Positions 35,731 to 44,527 of a stretch of 64,000 bases of DNA are shown here, in pieces; the stretch's first letter is position 1; the number at the start of each line of letters is the position of its first letter. Made by a program: the position numbers and the translations under genes. The notes under the pieces are model-generated. The model made no database searches and was not told the DNA's origin. It was given only the letters and a program-made list of their open reading frames with translations. The stretch lies in NCBI GenBank assembly GCA_965277895.1, contig CBDIDR010000001.1:744001-808000 (forward strand). Reading direction: 5' to 3'. Source of the DNA: GCA-2862585 sp965277895. Lineage in GTDB: Bacteria; Bacteroidota; Bacteroidia; Flavobacteriales; UBA7312.

Positions 35731-36969
35731 ATGTCTGAAGATAAAAATATCAATTGTTCATTTTGCGGGAGAGATAAGCAAGATACGAATGTACTCATTG
35801 CTGGAATAGACTCTCACATTTGCGATAGCTGCATAGAACAAGCCGTAGGCATTGTCCATTCTGAAAAAGAAGGCAAAGACCAACAAGTGCTTGCCGCCCA
35901 AATGAATTTGCTTAAGCCCATTGATATTAAATCTCATTTGGACAAATACGTTATAGGACAAGATGAAGCCAAAAAGGTATTGTCCGTAGCCGTTTACAAC
36001 CATTACAAGCGATTAGTACAACCACCTTCTACCGATGCTGAAGAAATTGAGATTGAAAAATCCAATATCATTATGGTAGGAGAAACCGGAACAGGTAAAA
36101 CACTTTTGGCACGAACAATTGCTAAAGTGCTTAACGTTCCATTTTGCATTGCCGATGCTACTGTACTTACAGAAGCAGGTTATGTTGGTGAAGATGTTGA
36201 AGCTATACTCTCAAGACTATTGCAAGCAGCCGATTACGATGTGAAAGCTGCCCAAAGAGGTATAGTTTTTATCGATGAGGTTGATAAGATTGCTAGAAAA
36301 AGCGATAACCCTTCAATTACACGAGATGTTTCTGGAGAAGGCGTTCAACAAGCTATGCTAAAACTTTTAGAAGGAGCTGTTGTCCAAGTGCCACCTCAAG
36401 GCGGTAGAAAACATCCAGAGCAAAAAATGGTATCTATTGACACACGTAACATCTTATTTGTTTGTGGTGGAGCATTTGATGGTATCGATAGAGTTATCGG
36501 AAAACGATTAAGTACTCAAGCTATTGGTTATTCATCAACTAAAAAAGAAAAAGTAGACAAGGACAACCTACTACAATACGTATCACCACAAGACCTCAAA
36601 GGTTTCGGACTTATTCCTGAACTTATTGGGCGTTTACCAGTGCTTACTCACCTCAAGCCTTTAGATAAAAGTACCTTACGCCAGATTCTTACAGAGCCTA
36701 AAAACTCTCTAACAAAGCAGTACGTTAAATTATTCGAAATGGATGGTATTGCCCTCAGTATAGACGATGATGTTTTAGACTACATCGTTGATAAAGCTAT
36801 AGACTTTAAACTAGGAGCAAGGGGACTGCGTTCTATCTGCGAAACCATTATGATTGACGTTATGTTCGATAGTCCTTCAAAAGAAGAGGTCAAAGAATTT
36901 AAACTCACCCTAGAATACGCTCAAAATAAAATTGAGAATTCTAAACTCAAGAAGTTAAAAGTAGCCTAA
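35731..36969 (+). CDS. clpX: ATP-dependent Clp protease ATP-binding subunit ClpX
   Basis: AAA+ unfoldase that feeds ClpP. N-terminal zinc domain with C9, C12, C31 and C34; Walker A GETGTGKT from residue 117; Walker B IDEVDKI near 188; C-terminal domain with GARGLRSICETIM near 360. 412 residues is normal. The stop codon overlaps that of convergent folA, so no terminator exists between them. Confidence 0.97.
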   Translation: MSEDKNINCSFCGRDKQDTNVLIAGIDSHICDSCIEQAVGIVHSEKEGKDQQVLAAQMNLLKPIDIKSHLDKYVIGQDEAKKVLSVAVYNHYKRLVQPPSTDAEEIEIEKSNIIMVGETGTGKTLLARTIAKVLNVPFCIADATVLTEAGYVGEDVEAILSRLLQAADYDVKAAQRGIVFIDEVDKIARKSDNPSITRDVSGEGVQQAMLKLLEGAVVQVPPQGGRKHPEQKMVSIDTRNILFVCGGAFDGIDRVIGKRLSTQAIGYSSTKKEKVDKDNLLQYVSPQDLKGFGLIPELIGRLPVLTHLKPLDKSTLRQILTEPKNSLTKQYVKLFEMDGIALSIDDDVLDYIVDKAIDFKLGARGLRSICETIMIDVMFDSPSKEEVKEFKLTLEYAQNKIENSKLKKLKVA

Positions 36970-37466
36970 CGCTCAAAAGTCTGAAAGGTAAACGAAAAAG
37001 GATGTCTATCATCTTTTGCGTGATGCTCTTCATGCACTAATTTCCAACTTTCGTCCAAATCATCAAAGAAAGTATCGCCTTCAATTTCGGTGTGCACACG
37101 TGTCAGGTAAACTCTATCTACAAGATTATTGTCCAAAGCGTATTTATAAATCTGCCCACCACCAATAATAAAAGGCTCATTGTCCTTAGCTTTCTTAGCC
37201 AATTCAATAGCTTCTTCAATGGAATTGACTACCAAACAACCTTCGGCTTCTAGGTTTTCTTGACGGCTAACCACCACATTTGTACGGTTTGGTAAAGGTC
37301 TGTATTTATGGGGGATAGATTCAAAATTACGTCTGCCCATAATTACAAAATGATGTTTAGTTGTATCTTTAAAGAACTTCATGTCAGTTGGCAAATGCCA
37401 TACTAAGTCATTGTCTTTTCCAATGACTTTGTTCTCTGATACAGCTACGATTAAAGATACTATCAT
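36966..37466 (-). CDS. folA: Dihydrofolate reductase
   Basis: Reduces dihydrofolate, the product of ThyA, to tetrahydrofolate using NADPH. Signature VAVSENKVIGKDNDLVWHLP with conserved Trp and the following TDMKFFKDTT, then MGRRNFESIP. 166 residues is typical. Its ATG overlaps the stop of the upstream dehydrogenase gene (ATGA). It closes the seven-gene run that starts with etfB. A short one-gene gap separates it from thyA. Confidence 0.95.
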   Translation of the reverse strand: MIVSLIVAVSENKVIGKDNDLVWHLPTDMKFFKDTTKHHFVIMGRRNFESIPHKYRPLPNRTNVVVSRQENLEAEGCLVVNSIEEAIELAKKAKDNEPFIIGGGQIYKYALDNNLVDRVYLTRVHTEIEGDTFFDDLDESWKLVHEEHHAKDDRHPFSFTFQTFER

Positions 37467-38575
37467 GCGTTTTTATTTACAGTATAAATGACCCCTCTTT
37501 CTTCTAAGTAATTTCTGACAAATTCAAAATGTTCGCCAAGGTATTCAGGGGGTGAAATTCCAATTCTATTATAGTCGCCGTTTATCACTAAATTTGCTAC
37601 GGCAGTACAGGTAAAGCCCGTTGTTCGTGCCATAGAAATAGTGTTATCTTGATAGCGGTCTAGTAAATTGTACTGATAACTTACCTTTTTGCCATCTTCT
37701 TCGCCAGTCATGCGAATACGCATAACGGTAAAGTCTTTTTCGCCTTCTTTTAATTGCCATTTAGGGAAAAGCAATTTGGAGGTTAGGTCTATAGGTCTAA
37801 CCATCTGACCGTTAATCTCAATTTCTTCGTAGGAGAAAAAGCCACTGGCTCTCAAGACTTTCAAATACTCCACACAGCCAGGGTAGCGAAGTGTCTTTTC
37901 AATCATATTCGGAATATGAGGCATAGTGTCAATGAGCGAGCGTAAACCATCGGAATTCCAACTTTCTAAAGTACCGACTCCCTCAAATTCAATGAGTTCA
38001 GTATCTGATAGGGCTTCTTTGGTAACTAGCTGACTATTCTGAACGAAGCGTGCCGGTCTTACATATTCTTCGATAACATCAATAGGTGAAAAAACGGCTT
38101 TATATTCATACGGCCATTCTCGTATCTCTGGTAATCCACCAACTAAACATTCGTAATCAGATATTTTCATGAGTTTGTCGTGATGACCCAAAATAATATT
38201 CCCCATCCCAGGTGCTACCCCGCAATCCATTACAGCTATAACTCCCATCTCTTTTGCCAGTTCGTCGAGCCTAAAAGGGTCTTCAGGGAAAAAGGAAATA
38301 TCAACGATATTTTTTTGTGATTTTATAACAGTTTCAAGCATTTTGTACCCCATAAATCCGGGTACAGCACCTATCACTAAGTCGTAATCGCTAATGAGTC
38401 GTTGAATGGTGTTTGCATCCGATAAATCGGCGTGAATAGTATGAATACCTAAGGATGAAAGTGGCGACAAAGCCTCTTCGCTATAATCTACTGATGTTAC
38501 TTCATGTACTTTAGCCAAGTCTTTGGCCATAACGCCACCAACAAGACCAGCACCTAAAACAATAATTTTTGCCAT
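37463..38575 (-). CDS. Saccharopine dehydrogenase-like NAD(P)-binding protein
   Basis: Rossmann-type dehydrogenase with VLGAGLVGGVMAKDLA near residues 5-20 and the C-terminal saccharopine dehydrogenase-like domain (about 125-345). It carries the CGVAPGMGNIILGHH motif of the lysine 6-dehydrogenase/ saccharopine reductase group. 370 residues. Its exact substrate cannot be inferred from sequence: lysine 6-dehydrogenase, carboxynorspermidine synthase-like, or another amino-acid oxidoreductase. It is translationally coupled on both sides: TAATG with thyA upstream and ATGA with folA downstream. Confidence 0.85.
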   Translation of the reverse strand: MAKIIVLGAGLVGGVMAKDLAKVHEVTSVDYSEEALSPLSSLGIHTIHADLSDANTIQRLISDYDLVIGAVPGFMGYKMLETVIKSQKNIVDISFFPEDPFRLDELAKEMGVIAVMDCGVAPGMGNIILGHHDKLMKISDYECLVGGLPEIREWPYEYKAVFSPIDVIEEYVRPARFVQNSQLVTKEALSDTELIEFEGVGTLESWNSDGLRSLIDTMPHIPNMIEKTLRYPGCVEYLKVLRASGFFSYEEIEINGQMVRPIDLTSKLLFPKWQLKEGEKDFTVMRIRMTGEEDGKKVSYQYNLLDRYQDNTISMARTTGFTCTAVANLVINGDYNRIGISPPEYLGEHFEFVRNYLEERGVIYTVNKNA

Positions 38576-39369
38576 TATACTGCTACTTTGCCTTTTATGT
38601 GTGGGTGTGGATTGTAATCTTGAAGTTCAAAATCCTCGTATTTGAAGTCAAAAATACTCTTCACCTCAGGATTTATTTTCATAGTTGGTAGAGGGCGAGG
38701 TTCTCTACTAAGTTGTAATTCAGTTTGTTCAAAATGATTAGTATAGATATGTGCATCGCCAAGGGTATGTACGAAATCACCAACCTTTAAATCACAAACT
38801 TGTGCCATCATCATAGTCAATAAAGCATAAGAGGCAATATTGAAAGGTACACCTAAAAATATATCTGCACTTCGTTGGTACAGTTGACAGGATAATTTTC
38901 CGTCAGCTACATAAAACTGAAAGAAGGCATGACAGGGTGGTAGTGCCATATCTTCGATTTCACCTACATTCCAAGCACTCACAATCATTCGTCTACTGTC
39001 AGGATTGTTTTTTATCTGATTGACAACTTGAGTGATTTGGTCAATATGTCTTCCATCTGGTGTAGGCCAGCTTCTCCACTGGTAACCGTAAACGTGTCCT
39101 AAATCTCCATTCTCATCTGCCCATTCATCCCAAATTCGAACACCATTATCTTTCAAATACTTAATGTTAGTATCGCCTTTCAGAAACCAAAGTAGTTCGT
39201 GAATAATGGAACGAAGGTGTAGCTTCTTAGTTGTTACACATGGGAAACCTTCAGACAAATCAAATCGCATCTGATGACCAAATACACTTTTTGTTCCTGT
39301 TCCGGTGCGGTCCGCTTTTAGAGTGCCTTCATGCATCACTCTAGTCATTAAATCTAAATACTGTTGCAT
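38575..39369 (-). CDS. thyA: Thymidylate synthase
   Basis: Methylates dUMP to dTMP with methylene-tetrahydrofolate. Catalytic Cys146 in LPPCHAFFQF, the RSADIFLGVPFNIASYALL dUMP-binding segment and a 264-residue length identical to E. coli ThyA. It sits 3 bases after the CNT transporter gene and shares a TAATG overlap with the dehydrogenase. DHFR two genes later regenerates the folate. Confidence 0.97.
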   Translation of the reverse strand: MQQYLDLMTRVMHEGTLKADRTGTGTKSVFGHQMRFDLSEGFPCVTTKKLHLRSIIHELLWFLKGDTNIKYLKDNGVRIWDEWADENGDLGHVYGYQWRSWPTPDGRHIDQITQVVNQIKNNPDSRRMIVSAWNVGEIEDMALPPCHAFFQFYVADGKLSCQLYQRSADIFLGVPFNIASYALLTMMMAQVCDLKVGDFVHTLGDAHIYTNHFEQTELQLSREPRPLPTMKINPEVKSIFDFKYEDFELQDYNPHPHIKGKVAV

Positions 39370-39372
39370 ATC

Positions 39373-41040
39373 TTATAAAATCATTCCTACAATTACAGAG
39401 GTGAATAAGCACGCTAATGTACCTGCAATAAGTGCTAATATTCCTAATTTTGATAAATCCTTCATTCTCGAAGGTGCTAAAGCACCAATACCACCTATTT
39501 GAATACCTATTGATGAGAAATTAGCAAATCCACATAATATATAGGTAGCGATGATAATTGATTTTTCTTCAAAAAATCTAGACGAGGCTTTCATTTCACC
39601 CAAAGAGACATAAGCTACAAATTCATTGAGTATAGTTTTTTCACCCAATAGCTGTCCTACTAAAACGATATCTTCTTTGCATACTCCTAAAAGCCAAGTG
39701 ATAGGAGCAAGGGCATAGCCCAAAATAAATTCTAGACTAAAACCGGTGTATTGTCCGTCAGTTATATTTTCAACCCAAGTATTGATACCTGTGAAATCAC
39801 CAATAAAATTAGTTAGAAAATAATTTACCATAGCAATGAATGCGATAAATACTAGTAGCATCGCTCCAACGTTCACAGCTAGCTTTATTCCTTGACTAGT
39901 TCCAATACTAATGGCTTCTAAAACATTACTTCCAAGTTGTTCGTCAGAAATGGTCATATCTTGATTGACTTCTTCAGTTTCTGGAAGGAGTATTTTTGCA
40001 GCCACCACTGCGGCAGGTGCCGACATTACCGATGCGGCTAATAAATGCTTGGCGAAAAATAATTGCTGAACAGGGTCATTACCTCCTAAAAACCCAATGT
40101 AGGCAGCGAGTACACCCCCTGCAATTGTTGCCATACCTCCACTCATTAAGCATAACAATTCTGAAAGCGTCATCTTTTCTATATAAGGCTTTATAAGAAG
40201 TGGAGATTCCGTTTGTCCTAAGAATATGTTACCAATAGCAGCTAAACTTTCAGAGCCTGACAAATTCAAAGTCTTCTTCATTATGAGAGCAAAGAAGTAA
40301 ACGACTTTTTGAAGTATACCGTAGTAAAATAATATACTCGTTAGGGCTGAAAAGAATAGTATGGTTGGTAATACCTGAAAGGCAAAAATATAGCCAAAGC
40401 TGGTAGTATCACTGATTAAATTCCCAAAGAGGAACAGCGAGCCTTGTTCCGTAAAACCTAAAAGCACTACAAAAATTGAACTGAGCCAATCAAATAGACT
40501 TTGTATAAATGGAACTTTAAGTATGGCAATTGCAAAAATAATTTGAATGAGTAATCCTTTCCAAACCAAGGACCAATTGATTGCTCTTCTGTTTCTGCTA
40601 AATATAAAGGCAATACCAATAAGAACAGCAATGCCTACTAGTCCTCTTAAAATATTCATGATGTTGAAGCCTCCGTTTTCATAGTCTTGTAGGCTAGTAG
40701 TGAAGGCATAGTTTATGCCTTGTTCACTAAGAACGAGGCTGTTTGCCGAAAGCTCTATTTCATAAATCCGACTCGTATCTGTTGGTAGCTTATAGTCAAA
40801 CTGAAGGGTATTATTTTCTAAACTCCAATCACCAGATGCTTTGAGTGGAATAGAGGCAATTTCGTATTCAAAAGTACCGTCGCTATTAATAAGCATATAG
40901 TCATCTGCACCAATCGTTCTTAAAGCAGTGGTGTCATCAATCTGTGTGATGCTTTCAAACATCCACTTTCTGTCTATTTCTTGAGCATTTATGCTCAAGG
41001 ATATCAGCGTAAGAAAGAGTAAGGTTATGTGTCTAAGCAT
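39373..41040 (-). CDS. CNT-family nucleoside transporter with periplasmic N-domain
   Basis: Concentrative nucleoside transporter (NupC type). Residues from about 125 hold the membrane core, including FIFSRNRRAINWSLVWKG, the LPTILFFSALTSILFYYGIL segment and GNIFLGQTESPLLIKPY. The N-terminal 115 residues are not part of a normal NupC: a signal peptide (1-19) leads a small lipocalin-like domain (KWMFESITQIDD ... GDWSLENNTLQFDYKL). That domain should face the periplasm. 555 residues. It lies directly before thyA and after a DUF151 gene, consistent with salvage of pyrimidine nucleosides. Confidence 0.88.
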   Translation of the reverse strand: MLRHITLLFLTLISLSINAQEIDRKWMFESITQIDDTTALRTIGADDYMLINSDGTFEYEIASIPLKASGDWSLENNTLQFDYKLPTDTSRIYEIELSANSLVLSEQGINYAFTTSLQDYENGGFNIMNILRGLVGIAVLIGIAFIFSRNRRAINWSLVWKGLLIQIIFAIAILKVPFIQSLFDWLSSIFVVLLGFTEQGSLFLFGNLISDTTSFGYIFAFQVLPTILFFSALTSILFYYGILQKVVYFFALIMKKTLNLSGSESLAAIGNIFLGQTESPLLIKPYIEKMTLSELLCLMSGGMATIAGGVLAAYIGFLGGNDPVQQLFFAKHLLAASVMSAPAAVVAAKILLPETEEVNQDMTISDEQLGSNVLEAISIGTSQGIKLAVNVGAMLLVFIAFIAMVNYFLTNFIGDFTGINTWVENITDGQYTGFSLEFILGYALAPITWLLGVCKEDIVLVGQLLGEKTILNEFVAYVSLGEMKASSRFFEEKSIIIATYILCGFANFSSIGIQIGGIGALAPSRMKDLSKLGILALIAGTLACLFTSVIVGMIL

Positions 41041-41049
41041 GTACTGTAT

Positions 41050-41637
41050 TTATTTTCGTTTTTCAATTTCATCCCTCAGTTTAGAGGCAAGTTCATAATC
41101 TTCTTCAAGTATAGCTTTTTCTAAGCTTTCTTTGAGTTCAGAATTACTAAAGTTTTCAAAATTTGAAGAGCCTTCTGCCTTTTTATGCTCTATCGCTTCT
41201 TTCTCATCGGTAATGTCTTGTTCCAAAATTATACCAGCCTCATCTAGTATAGCGGCATAAGTAAATATTGGAGCTTTAAAACGAATAGCTATGGCAACAG
41301 CATCGGAAGTTCTGGAATCAATTTCAATTTCTTTACCATTTATATCAATACAGTAAATGATAGAAGAAAAAATGCCGCCAGAATTTATAGAGCTAATTAC
41401 AATTTTTTGAACGACTATATCATAGCCTTTGCAAATACTTTTGAATAAATCGTGCGTAATAGGACGCTGACTCTTGAACTCATTGTCTAAAGCTATTGCT
41501 ATGGCTTTAGCCTCGAAGTTCCCAATTACAATTGGTAGTCTTCGCATGCCTTGGACTTCTCCAAGGACTAGGGCGAATGCACCAGATTGAGTTTGACTAT
41601 TGGATAGTCCAACTATATCTAGTTGAATTAGCTTCAT
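41050..41637 (-). CDS. Bifunctional nuclease family (DUF151) protein with UVR motif
   Basis: N-terminal DUF151/BFN domain (about 1-135), beginning MKLIQLDIVGLSNSQTQSGAF with the MRRLPIVIGNFEAKAIAIAL motif. A C-terminal UvrB/C-type helix motif (LEKAILEEDYELASKLRDEI, about 170-192) probably mediates protein contacts. 195 residues, cytoplasmic. Homologues have been reported as RNase/DNase; that activity here is inferred from the family. Its ATG shares a TAATG overlap with etfA. Confidence 0.9.
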   Translation of the reverse strand: MKLIQLDIVGLSNSQTQSGAFALVLGEVQGMRRLPIVIGNFEAKAIAIALDNEFKSQRPITHDLFKSICKGYDIVVQKIVISSINSGGIFSSIIYCIDINGKEIEIDSRTSDAVAIAIRFKAPIFTYAAILDEAGIILEQDITDEKEAIEHKKAEGSSNFENFSNSELKESLEKAILEEDYELASKLRDEIEKRK

Positions 41638-42602
41638 TAATTAGATGATTTGAATTGTTTGATTTCTTCAATTAGTCGAGGTACGACCTCAAAAGCATCG
41701 CCAACAATTCCGTAATCGGCAGCCTTGAAAAAAGGTGCTTCAGGGTCAGTATTGATAGCCACCATTACTTTAGATGAATTTACACCTGCAAGGTGTTGAA
41801 TAGCACCAGAAATACCAACGGCAATGTACAAGTTTGGAGCAATGGCTTTACCAGTTTGCCCAACGTGTTCACTATGTGGTCGCCATCCGATATCAGACAC
41901 AGGCTTAGAACATGCTGTTCCAGCACTTAACAAATCAGCAAGTTCTTCAATCATTCCCCAATTGTCAGGACCTTTCAATCCTCGACCTGCAGAAATAACA
42001 ATCTCGGCTTCAGCTAGGCTAATCTTTCCACTTGCTTTTTCAACATTGATGGATGATACATTAGTGTTTTCTACTTGGCAATCGGCCGTTGTGAAGTCGC
42101 AGGAGTCATTATTGTTCTCCGTAATGTTATAGGCATTAGGAGATAGGGCAATGACTGTCTTGTCGGCATGGCTTTGAGCTATTTCAAATGCTTTTCCTGA
42201 AAAGGACTTTTTCTTTACAACCAAAGGACTCGAATCAGATGGCACTTCAACGGTATTGCTGATAAAAGAAGCGTCCATTTTTACGGCTACTCTTGGGCCA
42301 ATGGTTTTTCCAGTATTGGTGTTAGATAGGATAACGATGTTAGCTCCTTCTGAATCAGCGATTTGTGCTAATGCAGATGAAAGCCCTTTATTGTCGCAAG
42401 CATCAAAATGATTAGAAATGCTTACAACCTTATCAGCACCATATTTAGCTAGTACTTTAAGGTCATCTGAAATTTCTCCAATGGTTACGGCCACGCATTT
42501 GGTGTCCATTTTTTTTGCCACATCATGGGCATATGTTAGTATTTCAAATGTTCCTTTCTTAAATGTGCCGTTCCAACTTTCGGCAAAAACTACTACAGAC
42601 AT
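41637..42602 (-). CDS. etfA: Electron transfer flavoprotein subunit alpha
   Basis: Takes electrons from acyl-CoA dehydrogenases and holds FAD in its C-terminal domain. The FAD-binding signature (ISGAIQHLAGVNSSKVMVAI, then NTDPEAPFFKAADYGIVGD) near residues 265-305 is intact. 321 residues is normal. Follows etfB by 2 bases. No ETF-quinone oxidoreductase or acyl-CoA dehydrogenase is adjacent. Confidence 0.95.
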   Translation of the reverse strand: MSVVVFAESWNGTFKKGTFEILTYAHDVAKKMDTKCVAVTIGEISDDLKVLAKYGADKVVSISNHFDACDNKGLSSALAQIADSEGANIVILSNTNTGKTIGPRVAVKMDASFISNTVEVPSDSSPLVVKKKSFSGKAFEIAQSHADKTVIALSPNAYNITENNNDSCDFTTADCQVENTNVSSINVEKASGKISLAEAEIVISAGRGLKGPDNWGMIEELADLLSAGTACSKPVSDIGWRPHSEHVGQTGKAIAPNLYIAVGISGAIQHLAGVNSSKVMVAINTDPEAPFFKAADYGIVGDAFEVVPRLIEEIKQFKSSN

Positions 42603-42604
42603 AC

Positions 42605-43351
42605 TTATATTACTTTAGCTTCTTGATGAAGTAATGTTACTAATTCTTTTTCTTGACCTGCTTCAACCATTTTACACGCTTGTTTGGCGGCAGGTTTTTC
42701 AAAGGATACTGAAGAACTTTTTCCAGAGTCTCCGCTGCAATCTACTACTGTTAGGGGTTTTGTTCTTGCAGTCATGATACCTCGCATATTAGGGATCAGT
42801 AAATCTGATTCTTCTACTAAGCCTTTTTGTCCTCCAATTACTAGAGGAAAACTAGAACTTACAAATTCTTTACCGCCTTCAATTTCTCTTTCCATCTTAG
42901 CTTCAGTGCCTTCTATTGTTAATCCAGTGCAAGCGTTTACAAACGGTAGGTCTAATAGTTCTGCAATCATAGCAGGTACAGCTCCACCGTTATAGTCTAT
43001 AGATTCTCTCCCTAATATAATGAGGTCAAAATTATTTTCAGAAATTACTTTAGATAGTTCTTTGGCTACTAAAAAACTATCCGTCGGAGTGCCATCAATT
43101 CTTATGGCCTCATCAGCACCAATTGCAAGGGCTTTTCGAAGAGTCGGCTCACTTGTATTTTCGCCAAAATTAACGACAGTGACTTTGCCGCCATGTTGTT
43201 CTCTTAGTTTTATAGCTTTAGTAAGTCCAAACTCGTCATAAGGATTGATGATAAACTGTACTCCATCAGTCAAAAATGAGGTGGAATCACTAGTGAATTC
43301 AATCTTGGAAGTGGTGTCTGGGACGTTACTTATACATACCAGTATATTCAT
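42605..43351 (-). CDS. etfB: Electron transfer flavoprotein subunit beta
   Basis: Partner of EtfA, binding AMP structurally. Begins MNILVCISNVPDTTSKIEF and contains NPYDEFGLTKAIKLRE plus the GRESIDYNGGAVPAMIAELL segment. 248 residues is normal. First gene of the minus-strand run etfB-etfA-DUF151-CNT-thyA-SDH-folA, with a -7 box 27 bases upstream, and divergent from pdhB. Confidence 0.95.
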   Translation of the reverse strand: MNILVCISNVPDTTSKIEFTSDSTSFLTDGVQFIINPYDEFGLTKAIKLREQHGGKVTVVNFGENTSEPTLRKALAIGADEAIRIDGTPTDSFLVAKELSKVISENNFDLIILGRESIDYNGGAVPAMIAELLDLPFVNACTGLTIEGTEAKMEREIEGGKEFVSSSFPLVIGGQKGLVEESDLLIPNMRGIMTARTKPLTVVDCSGDSGKSSSVSFEKPAAKQACKMVEAGQEKELVTLLHQEAKVI

Positions 43352-43378
43352 TGTTAAATAGTGTTAGTTATGAATTAA

Positions 43379-43386
43379 CAAAAGTA
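43379..43386 (-). promoter_or_regulatory. -7 box for the etfB-folA run
   Basis: Minus-strand TACTTTTG, ending 27 bases before the etfB ATG. No obvious -33 element. Confidence 0.45.
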
Positions 43387-43457
43387 AGATTTTTAAGTAA
43401 TTATTAAGCACGAATTGCACTTTAGTATCAACAAGATTTTAATAGTAGTTTTCTGGC

Positions 43458-43487
43458 TTTGGTAATTTGTAAAAAATGTTATTTTTG
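43458..43487 (+). promoter_or_regulatory. Promoter for pdhB
   Basis: TTTG (43458-43461), an 18-base spacer and TATTTTTG (43480-43487), ending 26 bases before the pdhB ATG. A divergent partner of the etfB promoter. Confidence 0.5.
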
Positions 43488-43513
43488 CAGACCCTAAATA
43501 TAGTAGGAATACA

Positions 43514-44497
43514 ATGAGAGAAGTACAATTTAGAGAGGCTGTTTGTGAAGCCATGAGTGAGGAGATGCGTCGAGACGCTAACATTTACCTGATGGGTGAA
43601 GAGGTGGCCGAGTATAATGGTGCATACAAAGCATCAAAAGGAATGCTTGATGAATTCGGTGAAAAACGTGTTATAGATACTCCAATTTCGGAACTTGGTT
43701 TTGCAGGTATTGGTGTAGGCTCGGCCATGAATGGTCTTCGCCCAATAATCGAGTTTATGACCTTTAACTTTTCATTAGTGGCTATTGACCAAATTATCAG
43801 TAATGCTGCTAAAATGAGACAAATGTCTGGAGGTCAATTTCCTATTCCTATAGTTTTTAGAGGTCCAACAGCTTCTGCTGGTCAGCTTGGAGCTACACAC
43901 TCACAAGCCTTTGAAAGTTGGTATGCTAATTGCCCTGGACTAAAAGTTGTAGTACCATCAAACCCATACGACGCAAAAGGATTATTGAAATCTGCTATTA
44001 GAGATAATGACCCAGTAATCTTTATGGAGTCAGAGCAGATGTATGGTGATAAGGGAGAAATTCCTGAAGGCGAATACTTATTGCCTCTTGGCGTTGCCGA
44101 AATCAAACGAAAAGGTACAGATGTTACTATCGTATCATTTGGAAAGATTATTAAAGAAGCTTACAAAGCTGCTGATGAATTGGCTGAACAAGGCATAGAG
44201 GCTGAAGTTATTGATTTAAGAACGGTAAGACCGATTGATTACGATACCATATTAGAGTCAGTAAAAAAGACAAATAGATTAGTGGTATTAGAAGAAGCGT
44301 GGCCACTTGGCTCTATCGCTACTGAAATATCATACAGAGTGCAAAAGGATGCTTTTGATTTCCTAGACTCACCAATAAAACGAGTAACGTGTTTGGATAC
44401 TCCAATGGCTTATGCACCTACACTTGTAGAGGCCTTTTTACCAAACAAAGACAAGCTGATTGAGGCTGTTAAAGAAGTTACTTACACTAAGAATTAA
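43514..44497 (+). CDS. pdhB: Pyruvate dehydrogenase E1 component subunit beta
   Basis: Together with the alpha subunit it decarboxylates pyruvate and acetylates the E2 lipoyl domain. Begins MREVQFREAVCEAMSEEMRR, with the thiamine-diphosphate glutamate region in FMTFNFSLVAIDQIISNAAK, and GPTASAGQLGATHSQAFESW. C-terminal LDTPMAYAPTLVEAFLP. 327 residues. The alpha gene is not adjacent, a common arrangement in Bacteroidota. hppA begins 30 bases after the stop. Confidence 0.93.
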   Translation: MREVQFREAVCEAMSEEMRRDANIYLMGEEVAEYNGAYKASKGMLDEFGEKRVIDTPISELGFAGIGVGSAMNGLRPIIEFMTFNFSLVAIDQIISNAAKMRQMSGGQFPIPIVFRGPTASAGQLGATHSQAFESWYANCPGLKVVVPSNPYDAKGLLKSAIRDNDPVIFMESEQMYGDKGEIPEGEYLLPLGVAEIKRKGTDVTIVSFGKIIKEAYKAADELAEQGIEAEVIDLRTVRPIDYDTILESVKKTNRLVVLEEAWPLGSIATEISYRVQKDAFDFLDSPIKRVTCLDTPMAYAPTLVEAFLPNKDKLIEAVKEVTYTKN

Positions 44498-44527
44498 ACT
44501 AACCTAAATTAACTAAAATTTCAAAAT

